Positions 43,633 through 51,357 of a DNA stretch of 64,000 nt are shown here, in pieces. Position numbers and translations under genes: made by a program. The notes under the pieces are model-generated. The model made no database searches. It had not been told where the DNA came from and saw only the letters and a list, made by a program, of their open reading frames with translations. The DNA is from Deinococcus multiflagellatus. GTDB taxonomy: Bacteria > Deinococcota > Deinococci > Deinococcales > Deinococcaceae. The stretch covers positions 62,001 to 126,000 of the forward strand of contig NZ_JAIQXV010000012.1 in NCBI RefSeq assembly GCF_020166415.1, read 5' to 3'. How positions within the stretch are numbered: position 1 is the stretch's first letter; every line of letters starts with the position of its first letter.

Positions 43633-44381
43633 CCGGCCCCGTAACGTCACTGCAACTCGCCACGGCCCAGACCCAGTGCCTGGGGCGGCGGGTCCACTGG
43701 CAGCCGTCGCCGGTGGAGGCAGAGGCCCTCTGGGCCGCCTGGCCGCATCTGGAAACGTCACCCGGCCAAGGCGGGGTCCAGGTCGCCATTGCTGAGGCCA
43801 CCTGTCTGCCGTTTCACCGCGCCGCCGCGCGGTTGAGGACGCTGAGGCTGCTCACGCCGCTGTTGGCGGCCCTGCGCGCGCTGCCGTGGACCCACGCGGT
43901 CCTGACGGCCGATCTCGGGCCGAGCCTCCATCAGGCCCACCATGAAGACCTTCTGGCCGAAGTGGCGGAAAGCCACGGCATTGAGCGGGCCCTCCTCTCG
44001 CCCGAGGCCTACCAGCAGGCCCTGCTCGCATTGGACCTGCCGGTCTTGACCGACGGAATGTATGAAGCTGTGGCCCTGAGCAGCGAATGGCCCCAGACGG
44101 CCCCGCCCGGGTGCCCAGACTGGCTTTGGGCCGACTTACTTCAGGTGCGGCAGGGACTGGCCGGGTTTCCGGCCAGTCCAGATGTGCACAGCATGTTCTA
44201 CCCGGCCGTCCTCGTCACGGCGCATGACCGCCTGGCCGAACTGCACAGCGAGCTGCTGGGCTACGGGGAAGTCACTCTTACCCACCACGAAACCCGGCAG
44301 TTGGTCCGGCAGTCGCGACGGGCCCAGGCCGTCTGGACCCAATTGACCGCTCTGGAGCAGCGGTGCGCATGGACCAGCTGA
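43626..44381 (+). CDS. PRTRC-F-like family member 3
   Basis: 251 residues from ATG 43626 inside the end of member 2. The middle shows the LPFHRAAARLRTLRLLTPLL segment that parallels HLPQARRQAYLTLSFALQQA of member 5. A C-terminal LAELHSELLGYGEVTLTHHE parallels the ND-x-Y...GE motif in degenerate form. Confidence 0.5.
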   Translation: MLTGPVTSLQLATAQTQCLGRRVHWQPSPVEAEALWAAWPHLETSPGQGGVQVAIAEATCLPFHRAAARLRTLRLLTPLLAALRALPWTHAVLTADLGPSLHQAHHEDLLAEVAESHGIERALLSPEAYQQALLALDLPVLTDGMYEAVALSSEWPQTAPPGCPDWLWADLLQVRQGLAGFPASPDVHSMFYPAVLVTAHDRLAELHSELLGYGEVTLTHHETRQLVRQSRRAQAVWTQLTALEQRCAWTS

Positions 44382-44404
44382 GCGTGGACACCAGCGGCCC
44401 TGAA

Positions 44405-44441
44405 TGGGGTGGGGAACGCCGCCCCACCCCCAAGCGTCATC
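44405..44441 (+). promoter_or_regulatory. Class B hairpin element 12
   Basis: Nine-base stem 44406-44414 with 44422-44430. The anchor is ACCCCCA instead of GGCCCA. Nine bases (AGCGTCATC) to ATG 44442. Confidence 0.75.
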
Positions 44442-45296
44442 ATGTTGACCTCTGTGTGTCCTTCCCTGCGCACTGCACGGCCGCGTCAGGACGTTCGCGG
44501 TATCCGGGCCCTCCTGTGTGGTCGTCTAAAGGAGGAGATGGCCTTACATCCTCTGGTCACGACCGAAGTGGGGGACACCGAGCGGACTCTGCTGGCTGTG
44601 GTGCGCCCAGACGAAGATCCGGAGCGGTTTCCTCTGGCGTTCGGTCACCTGCCCCGGCGAGAGCGGCAGGCCGCGCTGCGTGTCGTTCTCGACCTGGCGC
44701 AGGCGGCTCTTCCGGTGGCCCGGGTGGCGACCCCACTGGATTTTAGCTGGCCTGCGGCCCTGGCCGCAGATGAACTGACCTACTTCCTGGAGTTGGATGC
44801 ACCGGTCAAGGTCACTCGGCAACGGGTTGAGCAGGCACGGAAGCAGGGCTATGACGGGCTGGATCCCTGGCTGCTGGCCCAGGAAGTCGCGGAGGTGGAC
44901 GGCGCGCTGAGCGCCGCCGAGGTGACTCGGCGCGGTGGTCCCTGGGCCCACGCGTTATCCCTGACACAGGCGCTGGCCGCGCGGACAGAAGCCTTCAAGA
45001 GTCAGCGTGTCTGCACTGCAGATCATCCGTATGCCGGGCTTTGGGTGCCTCCCCTGTTGAGCTGCTGCTTTTCGCCAGAGTCTGGAACGGGGGCAGCCCT
45101 TGCAGGCGCCCTGAATGACGACTATCACCGGGCCATGGAGACGGGTGAGTTTGGGATCACGGTGGCCTATGACCTGCGCACGAGTGCGGGGCGGGACGCC
45201 ACCGTCCAACTGGTCGGTCAGGCCGATGACCTGAGGCTGGCCATCTTGGCCATTGCGGAAGTGCTCCTGTGGGCCGGCGCGGAGATTGGCGACTGA
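44442..45296 (+). CDS. PRTRC-F-like family member 4
   Basis: 284 residues. TLLAVVRPDEDPERFPLAFG and HLPRRERQAALRVVLDLAQA align with AVVRAPTHRERVYHAGHLP of member 5. LNDDYHRAMETGEFGITVAY (about 230-249) carries the clearest copy of the shared motif. TGATG overlap with the next start. Confidence 0.55.
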   Translation: MLTSVCPSLRTARPRQDVRGIRALLCGRLKEEMALHPLVTTEVGDTERTLLAVVRPDEDPERFPLAFGHLPRRERQAALRVVLDLAQAALPVARVATPLDFSWPAALAADELTYFLELDAPVKVTRQRVEQARKQGYDGLDPWLLAQEVAEVDGALSAAEVTRRGGPWAHALSLTQALAARTEAFKSQRVCTADHPYAGLWVPPLLSCCFSPESGTGAALAGALNDDYHRAMETGEFGITVAYDLRTSAGRDATVQLVGQADDLRLAILAIAEVLLWAGAEIGD

Positions 45297-46108
45297 TGCT
45301 GCAGGCCACGCTCGGTCACCACTGGCTCGCAACCTGTTCGCCACGGCAATTGAAGATGGCCGTCCGCATGGGTCTTGCTCCCCTCTCTTCCTTTACCGAT
45401 CAGTTTGAAGAAGAGGGCCGGCACTTGGCTGTGGTGCGCGCGCCCACCCATCGGGAGCGTGTCTACCATGCTGGGCATTTGCCTCAGGCGCGCCGACAGG
45501 CGTATCTGACGTTGAGTTTTGCGCTTCAACAGGCCTGTCTCCCGGTGCTGCACCTCACCACGATGCGCACCTTGCACGATCAACTTCTCTGGATGTCTGA
45601 GGTCCGGGACGAAGCCGGTGACGAGGCCAACGACCATGTCGAACGCCTGTGGCGGCTGTACGAAGAAGACGTGAGTGCCCGCCTCCCTCACCGCCTGACC
45701 CAGCGGGAGCAGCAGGCGAAGGCCTGCATCGCCAAGATCGCAGCCCTGACCGCCCCGCTCCACGTGCCTCTTCAAGGGTGGGAGCACTACCACGATGACT
45801 ACAGTGAGTGCCTGCAGGCTTTTGCGGTGCTTTCGCCAGCAGCGACGCCTGAAGACCAGGCGGCCTTTGAAGACCTCCATGAGGAGTACGGGCAGATGCT
45901 GTGGCTGACTGGCGAAGACCCACAGCCGCTGGCGGTCTATCTGCTGTCTGACCGCAAGGAGCGGGCCCTCTATCAGCATGCCGAGCGCATTACGCCCCGC
46001 GTCGTTTCCCTGTGCCGGCGCGCGTTGCATGACTTGGTCCCCCTGGGAGCCGCGAGACTGCCCGACGCCGGACACGCGGATGATCCAAGCGCACAAGCCC
46101 GGCCCTGA
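45296..46108 (+). CDS. PRTRC-F-like family member 5
   Basis: 270 residues, starting at the A of TGATG. LAVVRAPTHRERVYHAGHLP is shared with member 4, and LHEEYGQMLWLTGEDPQPLA (about 198-217) is the D/E-x-Y...GE motif. Length and layout fit PRTRC protein F as I remember it. Exact family name needs a profile search. Confidence 0.55.
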   Translation: MLQATLGHHWLATCSPRQLKMAVRMGLAPLSSFTDQFEEEGRHLAVVRAPTHRERVYHAGHLPQARRQAYLTLSFALQQACLPVLHLTTMRTLHDQLLWMSEVRDEAGDEANDHVERLWRLYEEDVSARLPHRLTQREQQAKACIAKIAALTAPLHVPLQGWEHYHDDYSECLQAFAVLSPAATPEDQAAFEDLHEEYGQMLWLTGEDPQPLAVYLLSDRKERALYQHAERITPRVVSLCRRALHDLVPLGAARLPDAGHADDPSAQARP

Positions 46109-46157
46109 GTGGTGACAAAAGGCTGGCTGTTGCAGACCAAACCGGCCCGGTCCGGGC

Positions 46158-46176
46158 TGGACTACCCGGTAGTCCA
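46158..46176. repeat. Palindrome copy 2 (TGGACTACC-N-GGTAGTCCA)
   Basis: Nine-base arms around one base, nearly identical to 42753-42771. It is nested in a wider GC-rich hairpin (CCGGG arms), 50 bases after member 5. Confidence 0.75.
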
Positions 46177-46193
46177 TGCCCGGGATCCACGAG

Positions 46194-46224
46194 TGGCCGA
46201 TCAAAGATCGGCCCAGTTCCTGTC
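46194..46224 (+). promoter_or_regulatory. Class B hairpin element 13
   Basis: Eight-base stem 46195-46202 with 46206-46213, AAA loop. GGCCCA ends at 46215, then nine bases (GTTCCTGTC) to ATG 46225. Confidence 0.8.
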
Positions 46225-47049
46225 ATGTTGAGTGGTCCTCTTCCCGCTGCCCTTCGCCCCCGCGCGGGGGCCCGCAGTCCATCGGCCGCCCTGCGCGCCT
46301 GTGGCTGGCCAGAAGGCACCTGCCGCGCACCCTACACGGCCCTTGACGCCCAGCGAGAAGGCGGCGTCCTGGTGGCCCGCGCCACCGAGCCCACCGAACT
46401 CAACCTGACCTGCACCGTTCGCCGCCTGCATGCGCTCTTGCCGGGTCTGGCGGCCTGGGTTCTGCAAGACCTGCACACTGCTTTCGCCCGGACCTGTCTG
46501 CTCGCCACGCCGCAGTGGGCCGACGCGCTGATTCCGGAGCTTTACCGGCAAAGCCCACGGGCCCGCCGGGATCTCTACCGCCTCAGGCATCCGGAACACC
46601 GCCGCGCCCGCGTGCGCTTCACCGAGGTGGCGATACACCGCGAAGGGTACGTGACCTCAGCCTCGCCCCGACTCAGTTGGGGGCGCTGGCTGACCGCCTC
46701 GCCTTGGCCGGTTCAGGACACGGCGCCCTGCGCCGTCCTGGCCCATCAGTGGCCCGAGCTCGCCGCCCTGCTTCACGAAGCGCACGCGGACCGGCCGCCC
46801 ACAGGCGTGAGCGCGGTTCAGGCGCCTTATCCCGCGTTGTACCTGCATTATTGGCCGGGCGACGGTGAGGACACCCCCACCCTGGCCCATGAACTCACCG
46901 AACACCTGACGCAAACCTGGCGCTACCACGACGGATCGTTCGCTGTTCTGGAGACCCGTCACAACGGCCAAGCCCGCGCCTACCAGCGGGTGTGGCGGCA
47001 CCACCAGAGTCTGATTGCAGAACTGGTCCCTCTCCTGTCTTCGTCCTGA
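46225..47049 (+). CDS. PRTRC-F-like family member 6
   Basis: 274 residues, starting nine bases after class B hairpin 13. The C-terminal half (LTEHLTQTWRYHDGSFAVLE) resembles the paralogue layout weakly. It is directly upstream of PRTRC protein B, a place usually held by PRTRC F or A. No JAB metalloprotease motif (H-x-H...S..D) is visible, so it is not protein A. Confidence 0.45.
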   Translation: MLSGPLPAALRPRAGARSPSAALRACGWPEGTCRAPYTALDAQREGGVLVARATEPTELNLTCTVRRLHALLPGLAAWVLQDLHTAFARTCLLATPQWADALIPELYRQSPRARRDLYRLRHPEHRRARVRFTEVAIHREGYVTSASPRLSWGRWLTASPWPVQDTAPCAVLAHQWPELAALLHEAHADRPPTGVSAVQAPYPALYLHYWPGDGEDTPTLAHELTEHLTQTWRYHDGSFAVLETRHNGQARAYQRVWRHHQSLIAELVPLLSSS

Positions 47050-47055
47050 CCAGAG

Positions 47056-47097
47056 TGGCCGGGGGGACGCGGGGCGCCCCCCGGCCCACGTCGGGGC
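47056..47097 (+). promoter_or_regulatory. Class B hairpin element 14
   Basis: Ten-base stem 47057-47066 with 47077-47086. GGCCCA ends at 47088, then nine bases (CGTCGGGGC) to ATG 47098. The upstream flank CTGACCAGAGTGGCC is repeated before element 15. Confidence 0.8.
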
Positions 47098-47835
47098 ATG
47101 ACCGCTTCCACCCGCTCAGCCCTCACATCTCAGGACGCCCTCGCACAGTTCACGATGACGCTTACCCCCCGGCTACTCCTGGGCTTCTACACCGATCCTC
47201 AGGGCCAGGCGCACGTGTACAAACACGACTGCGTGCCCACCCGCCAGGGTCAATTTGAAGTCGGCGCCGCCCGCCCCGGCACAGCTGAGGATCTGAACAC
47301 GCTGCGCGGCCTCCTGGACGTGCACAGCGACGCCCTGCTGCATGAACATGTTCTTCAGCACACCGCCACCCAGAGCGTCTGGTGGGTCCCGGCTGGCCCC
47401 CAACTGCTCTTTTTCCGCAGTCAGGCCAATGCCGAACTCAACGCCCTGAGCGGCCGCACCTTTCCCCAGCCGCCGCTGCTGATGATCGCGCGCCGACACA
47501 TCCTGTGGGTCTTCGCACTTATGGAGAACGTGCGCCCGACCCTGGACACCCCCCTGTTCCGGGCACCCTATCTCAACATGTTCGGAGAGGGGCAGCTGTG
47601 TATGGGCAGCGTGACGTTGCCGGCGACGTTCAACCCCGCCGATCCCCACGCCCATACCCAGCGCTTTTTCGAGAGCCACTTCAACGGCGCCAACACCCTG
47701 ACCTGGCGCACGGGGACCCACGCTCAGCTCTGGCAGTCGGCGGCAGAACAGGGGCATTTCCCCCCCGACCAACTGGTGCCGGAACCCACCATTCAGACCC
47801 TGGCCAGCGCGCTGGCCAAAGGAGGCCGCCGGTGA
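47098..47835 (+). CDS. PRTRC system protein B (E2-like)
   Basis: 245 residues. PPLLMIARRHILWVFALMEN (about 126-145) and APYLNMFGEGQLCMGSVTLP (about 157-176) are hallmark segments of PRTRC-B, with a Cys in the GxLCxGS motif. PRTRC-B is considered a prokaryotic E2-like fold, though whether this Cys carries a thioester is not known. The stop overlaps the ThiF-family GTG by four bases. Confidence 0.85.
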   Translation: MTASTRSALTSQDALAQFTMTLTPRLLLGFYTDPQGQAHVYKHDCVPTRQGQFEVGAARPGTAEDLNTLRGLLDVHSDALLHEHVLQHTATQSVWWVPAGPQLLFFRSQANAELNALSGRTFPQPPLLMIARRHILWVFALMENVRPTLDTPLFRAPYLNMFGEGQLCMGSVTLPATFNPADPHAHTQRFFESHFNGANTLTWRTGTHAQLWQSAAEQGHFPPDQLVPEPTIQTLASALAKGGRR

Positions 47836-48689
47836 ATCACCACCTGAAATTCGATCCGTTCACGTTGTTACATGTCACGGTCGTGGGGGCGGGCGGCACC
47901 GGCTCTCACCTGGTGGTTCTGCTCACGGAACTGCATAAGTGCATTCAGGCGCTGGGCGGGCAAGGGCTGATGGTGACCGTCTTTGACCCGGACGAGGTCA
48001 GCGAGACCAACGTGCTGCGCCAGAACTACCACCGGCAGGACATTGGCCGCAACAAGGCCGTGACACTGGTCTCGCGGATCAATCTGGCCTGCGGCACCGG
48101 CTGGTTGGCCCGGCCCAGCATCTACACCGGCAGCGAGCTGGTGGTCCGTGGGCAGTACAGTGCCGCCACGCCGCACATCCTGTTCACCTGCACCGACCAG
48201 AACGCGGCGCGTCGTCAAATTGGCGCGGCCTTTGGGCGCTCAGGCAAAGGGTACTGGATCGACACCGGCAACACCCGCACCACCGGGCAAGTGCTGCTCA
48301 GTGAACCGACCAGCAAAGAGCCCCACCTGCCCAGTCCACTGAAAGAATATGGCGAGCTGCTGGCTGACGACGATCAGGACGCCCCCAGCTGCAGCGCCTT
48401 GGAAGCCCTGACGCGTCAGGATCTGATGGTCAACCGCGAAGTGGCAGTCAAGGCTGCAGGCCTGCTGTGGCGGCTACTGCGAAACGGCGCAGTCAATCAC
48501 CGGGGCCTGATCGTCAACGTGCAAGACGGCATCACGCTGCCCAAACCTATCGAAGCGGGCATGGTGCCGGCGTACGCCGCGCCCCCGGTAGGCCTGATTC
48601 CAGTCGAAGTGCCGCCCCCTGCCCCTGTTCCGGCGCCGAAGCGGCGCGCCAGTCGGCGCCGGGCCACGCCCCCAGGGGCCGCCGCGTGA
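47832..48689 (+). CDS. PRTRC system ThiF/E1-like protein
   Basis: 285 residues from GTG 47832. The nucleotide-binding VTVVGAGGTGSHLV (about 14-27) and FDPDEVSETNVLRQNY identify the ThiF/E1 fold. A conserved Cys pair around APSCSALEALTRQD (about 183-196) matches PRTRC ThiF proteins. It should adenylate the C-terminus of a ubiquitin-like partner, most likely PRTRC-C. A basic Pro-rich tail of 30 residues ends it. Confidence 0.9.
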   Translation: MNHHLKFDPFTLLHVTVVGAGGTGSHLVVLLTELHKCIQALGGQGLMVTVFDPDEVSETNVLRQNYHRQDIGRNKAVTLVSRINLACGTGWLARPSIYTGSELVVRGQYSAATPHILFTCTDQNAARRQIGAAFGRSGKGYWIDTGNTRTTGQVLLSEPTSKEPHLPSPLKEYGELLADDDQDAPSCSALEALTRQDLMVNREVAVKAAGLLWRLLRNGAVNHRGLIVNVQDGITLPKPIEAGMVPAYAAPPVGLIPVEVPPPAPVPAPKRRASRRRATPPGAAA

Positions 48690-48964
48690 CCGGCCTGCGC
48701 ACGGCCCAATTCCGAATCCGGCGGCAGCAGATGGCCGGCAACCGGCTCGTCGGCCGCGCCCAGTTGATCGACCTTGCCATCTTCGACTACGGCAACGGCA
48801 CGCTGGAACTGGATGACGGAAGTACGTTTCGGGTTGTGGATGGGCGGTACATCGACAATGGAGACGCGCTTGTGCCTGGGGCCGGATTCGTCTACGGCCG
48901 CGACGACGAATACACTGGCACGGTGGTGGCCCAGTTGACCCCCTGGACGTCAGCCGACACCTGA
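48686..48964 (+). CDS. Small unknown protein after thiF
   Basis: 92 residues from GTG 48686 overlapping the ThiF stop. A basic N-terminus (RTAQFRIRRQQ) and then a beta-rich part (GTLELDDGSTFRVVDGRYID). No family recognised. Coupling suggests it belongs to the cassette. Confidence 0.5.
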   Translation: MTGLRTAQFRIRRQQMAGNRLVGRAQLIDLAIFDYGNGTLELDDGSTFRVVDGRYIDNGDALVPGAGFVYGRDDEYTGTVVAQLTPWTSADT

Positions 48965-48970
48965 CCAGAG

Positions 48971-49003
48971 TGGCCGGACCGGGGGTCCGGCCCACCGCCT
49001 GGT
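48971..49003 (+). promoter_or_regulatory. Class B hairpin element 15
   Basis: Nine-base stem 48972-48980 with 48984-48992. GGCCCA ends at 48994, then nine bases (CCGCCTGGT) to ATG 49004. Confidence 0.8.
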
Positions 49004-49687
49004 ATGTCCACTGCGCCCCGTCTGCCCTCGGCCCCCCGCCCCCGCGCCGCCGGCGCCCCTCAAGCGGCACCCACGGTGCAGCCCGGCCCAGTCGTCCATT
49101 CGGCGCCCTCACCCGGCACGGTCCCGGCGTCAGCCGCCCGCGCGGCCGTGAGCCTCCCTGAGCCTGGCCCGCCCCGGCCCAGCGCCGCAGGTGGCCTGGC
49201 GCGCACCAACGCCCCCGTACAGACCGGCTTCATGCACGAGGTGGATGTCGAGCGTCTGTGCCCGACCCCGCTGCGGGGCGACGAGCACCTGCAGTGGCTG
49301 CGCGAGGAATTCCTCGCCAAGACGCCGGTGTTTGACGCCATTCACGAGCTGATCCGGCGGGTGATGCAGGGCGAGCACATTCTCCTGAGAGGCCCAGATG
49401 ACCTGACGCGCAACGTGGACTTGGCGCTGCGCGCCACCCTGCGGCTGACCCACCAGATCGAGGCGCGCACCCTCTGGACCCACACGAGTGACCAGCTGCT
49501 GGCGCTGAGCGGCCACGTCAAAGCCACCCTGATCCTGGGCGGCCGCCCCGGCACCACCTACACGCTGGCCTTTGACGGCCCCCAGGTCACGGTCCAGACC
49601 ACCGAAGGGCCCCGGATCTCGACACGCGAGCAGCTGGCCGGCATCCTGCGGGGCAGCTACTTCGCCGACGTCCAGGTGCTGGCATGA
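49004..49687 (+). CDS. Unknown protein, disordered N-terminus
   Basis: 227 residues. The first 75 are Pro/Ala-rich. The globular rest begins with FMHEVDVERLCPTPLRGDEH and is mixed alpha/beta. No family recognised. It starts after class B hairpin 15 and overlaps the next gene by four bases. Confidence 0.55.
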   Translation: MSTAPRLPSAPRPRAAGAPQAAPTVQPGPVVHSAPSPGTVPASAARAAVSLPEPGPPRPSAAGGLARTNAPVQTGFMHEVDVERLCPTPLRGDEHLQWLREEFLAKTPVFDAIHELIRRVMQGEHILLRGPDDLTRNVDLALRATLRLTHQIEARTLWTHTSDQLLALSGHVKATLILGGRPGTTYTLAFDGPQVTVQTTEGPRISTREQLAGILRGSYFADVQVLA

Positions 49688-49968
49688 AGCGGGTTCGGCC
49701 AGCGCCCGCGCTGGGGGTGGTGGCCCGGCCCAGCGGGCCAGGTCGTCAGTACCGCAGCAGAAACCTGGAAGCGGACGTGGTAGGGGAGACCGTGACCCTG
49801 CGCGCCGCTGGCCATGAAGTGACGGTGCGGGCCCCAGGCCGCACGGACCGGGAACGCATTGAGGGCGCACTGCTTGGGGCGCCAGTTCACGGCCGAATCC
49901 TGAGGCGCGCCGCGAGTACCCGCGCCCGCATTCTGCAGCTGCGCGATCAGCAGGGCCGGCCAGTCTGA
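49684..49968 (+). CDS. Small basic unknown protein
   Basis: 94 residues, many Arg (RRAASTRARILQLR) and a beta pair (GETVTLRAAGHEVTVRAPG). It could bind nucleic acid. It ends one base before class A element 5. Confidence 0.45.
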   Translation: MKRVRPAPALGVVARPSGPGRQYRSRNLEADVVGETVTLRAAGHEVTVRAPGRTDRERIEGALLGAPVHGRILRRAASTRARILQLRDQQGRPV

Positions 49969-49969
49969 C

Positions 49970-50004
49970 TTGCCCAGCGCACCAGCGCCCCAGGAGCGTG
50001 CCTC
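49970..50004 (+). promoter_or_regulatory. Class A start-site element 5
   Basis: TTGCC 49970-49974, ACCAGCGCCCC 49981-49991, 13 bases to ATG 50005. Confidence 0.75.
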
Positions 50005-51045
50005 ATGGCGTCCTCGTCTGTCCGTATTCCCGCTTTTGATGGCGTGCGGGGCCTGCTCGCGGTCGGCGTGGTGTTCAGCCATGTCGTGGCCCTGACGGCC
50101 CTGCCCTGGGGCCCTGGCCCCGTGCACACGCCGCTGCAGGCCGCCGTCTGGGCCCTGGGCGCTCCAGCGGTCGACACTTTTTTCGTACTGAGCGGCTGGG
50201 TGGTGGCCCTGAGTTTCCAGCGCCGCCCCGACTTCTGGCCCTACCTGCGTGCGCGGCTGCGCCGCCTGGCGCCGCTGGGCTTTCTGGGCGTGCTGCTGGG
50301 GCTGCTGGTCGCCCGGCCCCTGGCCCAGGCGCTGCCGGATGACCTGGCCCCCTTCGGCCTGCTGCACGCCCTGACCCTTCCCCTGACGGCCGCCGACTGG
50401 CGCGGCGCCCTGAGCCTCGGCCTGGGCGGCTGGTATGACGCCGAGCGCCTCAATGCACCGCTATGGACCCTGGCCCTGGAACTCTACGCCAGTGTGCTGC
50501 TGCCGGCGATGGTGGCCCTGGTGGGGCGCATCGGCTGGGCGGCCTGGCCCCTCAGTCTGCCCCTCAGCATCGGGGCGGGCCTGCTGTTCTGGCCGCTGCA
50601 ACTGCTCCCCCTCTTTGTGTTGGGCGTCTGTCTGGCCTTGCGGCCGCTCACCCTGTCGCCCGGTCGGCTGGTGGCCACCGGCACGCTCGGTCTGATGGTC
50701 CTGCTCTCCCGATTTGTGCTGCCCACCGACGAGCACCTGTACCGCTGGGTGTCTGGCCTGGGCGCGGCGGGCGTGCTGCTCGCCGCCCAGGGGTTGCGTC
50801 CACGGCTCCTGCTGACCCCGTGGGCGCAGTGGCTCGGCGAGCGCAGCTTTGCCCTCTATATCACCCACCTGCCGGTGCTGGTCGCGGCCGTCTGGCTCCT
50901 GTGGCCGGTGGTGGGCGTCACACGGGCCGCGCTGATCGGCGTTCCCGTCAGTGTGCTGGCCGCTCACCTGACGCACCTGTGGGTGGACCGCCCCTGTTCT
51001 TCCCCTCTTCATCTTGCCCGGCGCACCAGCGCCCCTGGAGCCTAA
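50005..51045 (+). CDS. Acyltransferase 3 (OafA-type) membrane protein
   Basis: 346 residues, about ten hydrophobic segments. The start FDGVRGLLAVGVVFSHVVAL has the conserved R/H pair of acyltransferase-3 proteins, and FFVLSGWVVAL the F-F-V-L-S-G motif. These enzymes acylate cell-envelope sugars. On an element it could alter surface polysaccharide, for example for phage or mating exclusion (inference). The last ten residues are read through class A element 6. Confidence 0.85.
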   Translation: MASSSVRIPAFDGVRGLLAVGVVFSHVVALTALPWGPGPVHTPLQAAVWALGAPAVDTFFVLSGWVVALSFQRRPDFWPYLRARLRRLAPLGFLGVLLGLLVARPLAQALPDDLAPFGLLHALTLPLTAADWRGALSLGLGGWYDAERLNAPLWTLALELYASVLLPAMVALVGRIGWAAWPLSLPLSIGAGLLFWPLQLLPLFVLGVCLALRPLTLSPGRLVATGTLGLMVLLSRFVLPTDEHLYRWVSGLGAAGVLLAAQGLRPRLLLTPWAQWLGERSFALYITHLPVLVAAVWLLWPVVGVTRAALIGVPVSVLAAHLTHLWVDRPCSSPLHLARRTSAPGA

Positions 51046-51048
51046 GTC
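51014..51048 (+). promoter_or_regulatory. Class A start-site element 6
   Basis: TTGCC 51014-51018, ACCAGCGCCCC 51025-51035, 13 bases to ATG 51049. It lies within the 3-prime end of the acyltransferase frame, which stops at 51045. Confidence 0.75.
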
Positions 51049-51357
51049 ATGACCACCGCCACCCACGACACCTGCGCTGATCCGCCGCCCATGGCCCCCG
51101 CCGCCCCTCAGCAGCTGGCCGAGGAGCTGCGCCGCCAAGCCGACGCAGACCGGAATCAGGCCGCGCAGCTTGACCTGCAGGCTGCGGCCCTCTACGCGAC
51201 CCTGGGGCGCCAGCCGGAGCCCCGCTACACCGCCCAGAACCGCGTGGCCTACCACCTGATCGAAGGCGCCGCGCAGCTGCGCCAGCTCGCCCAGACCCGC
51301 CTGACCCTGGCCGCCCACCTCGACACCCTCTCGCCCACATCACAGGAGCCCTCATGA
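51049..51357 (+). CDS. Small helical unknown protein
   Basis: 102 residues, Ala/Gln/Leu-rich helices (QLAEELRRQADADRNQAAQL). No family recognised. It starts 13 bases after class A element 6 and overlaps the lipoprotein gene (ATGA). Confidence 0.5.
   Translation: MTTATHDTCADPPPMAPAAPQQLAEELRRQADADRNQAAQLDLQAAALYATLGRQPEPRYTAQNRVAYHLIEGAAQLRQLAQTRLTLAAHLDTLSPTSQEPS

Noticed and set aside
11757..49003. Class B as ordinary intrinsic terminators
   Set aside because: No T-runs, and the nine-base distance to the following start codon is constant, which terminators would not need. A terminator role for the upstream gene remains possible in addition.
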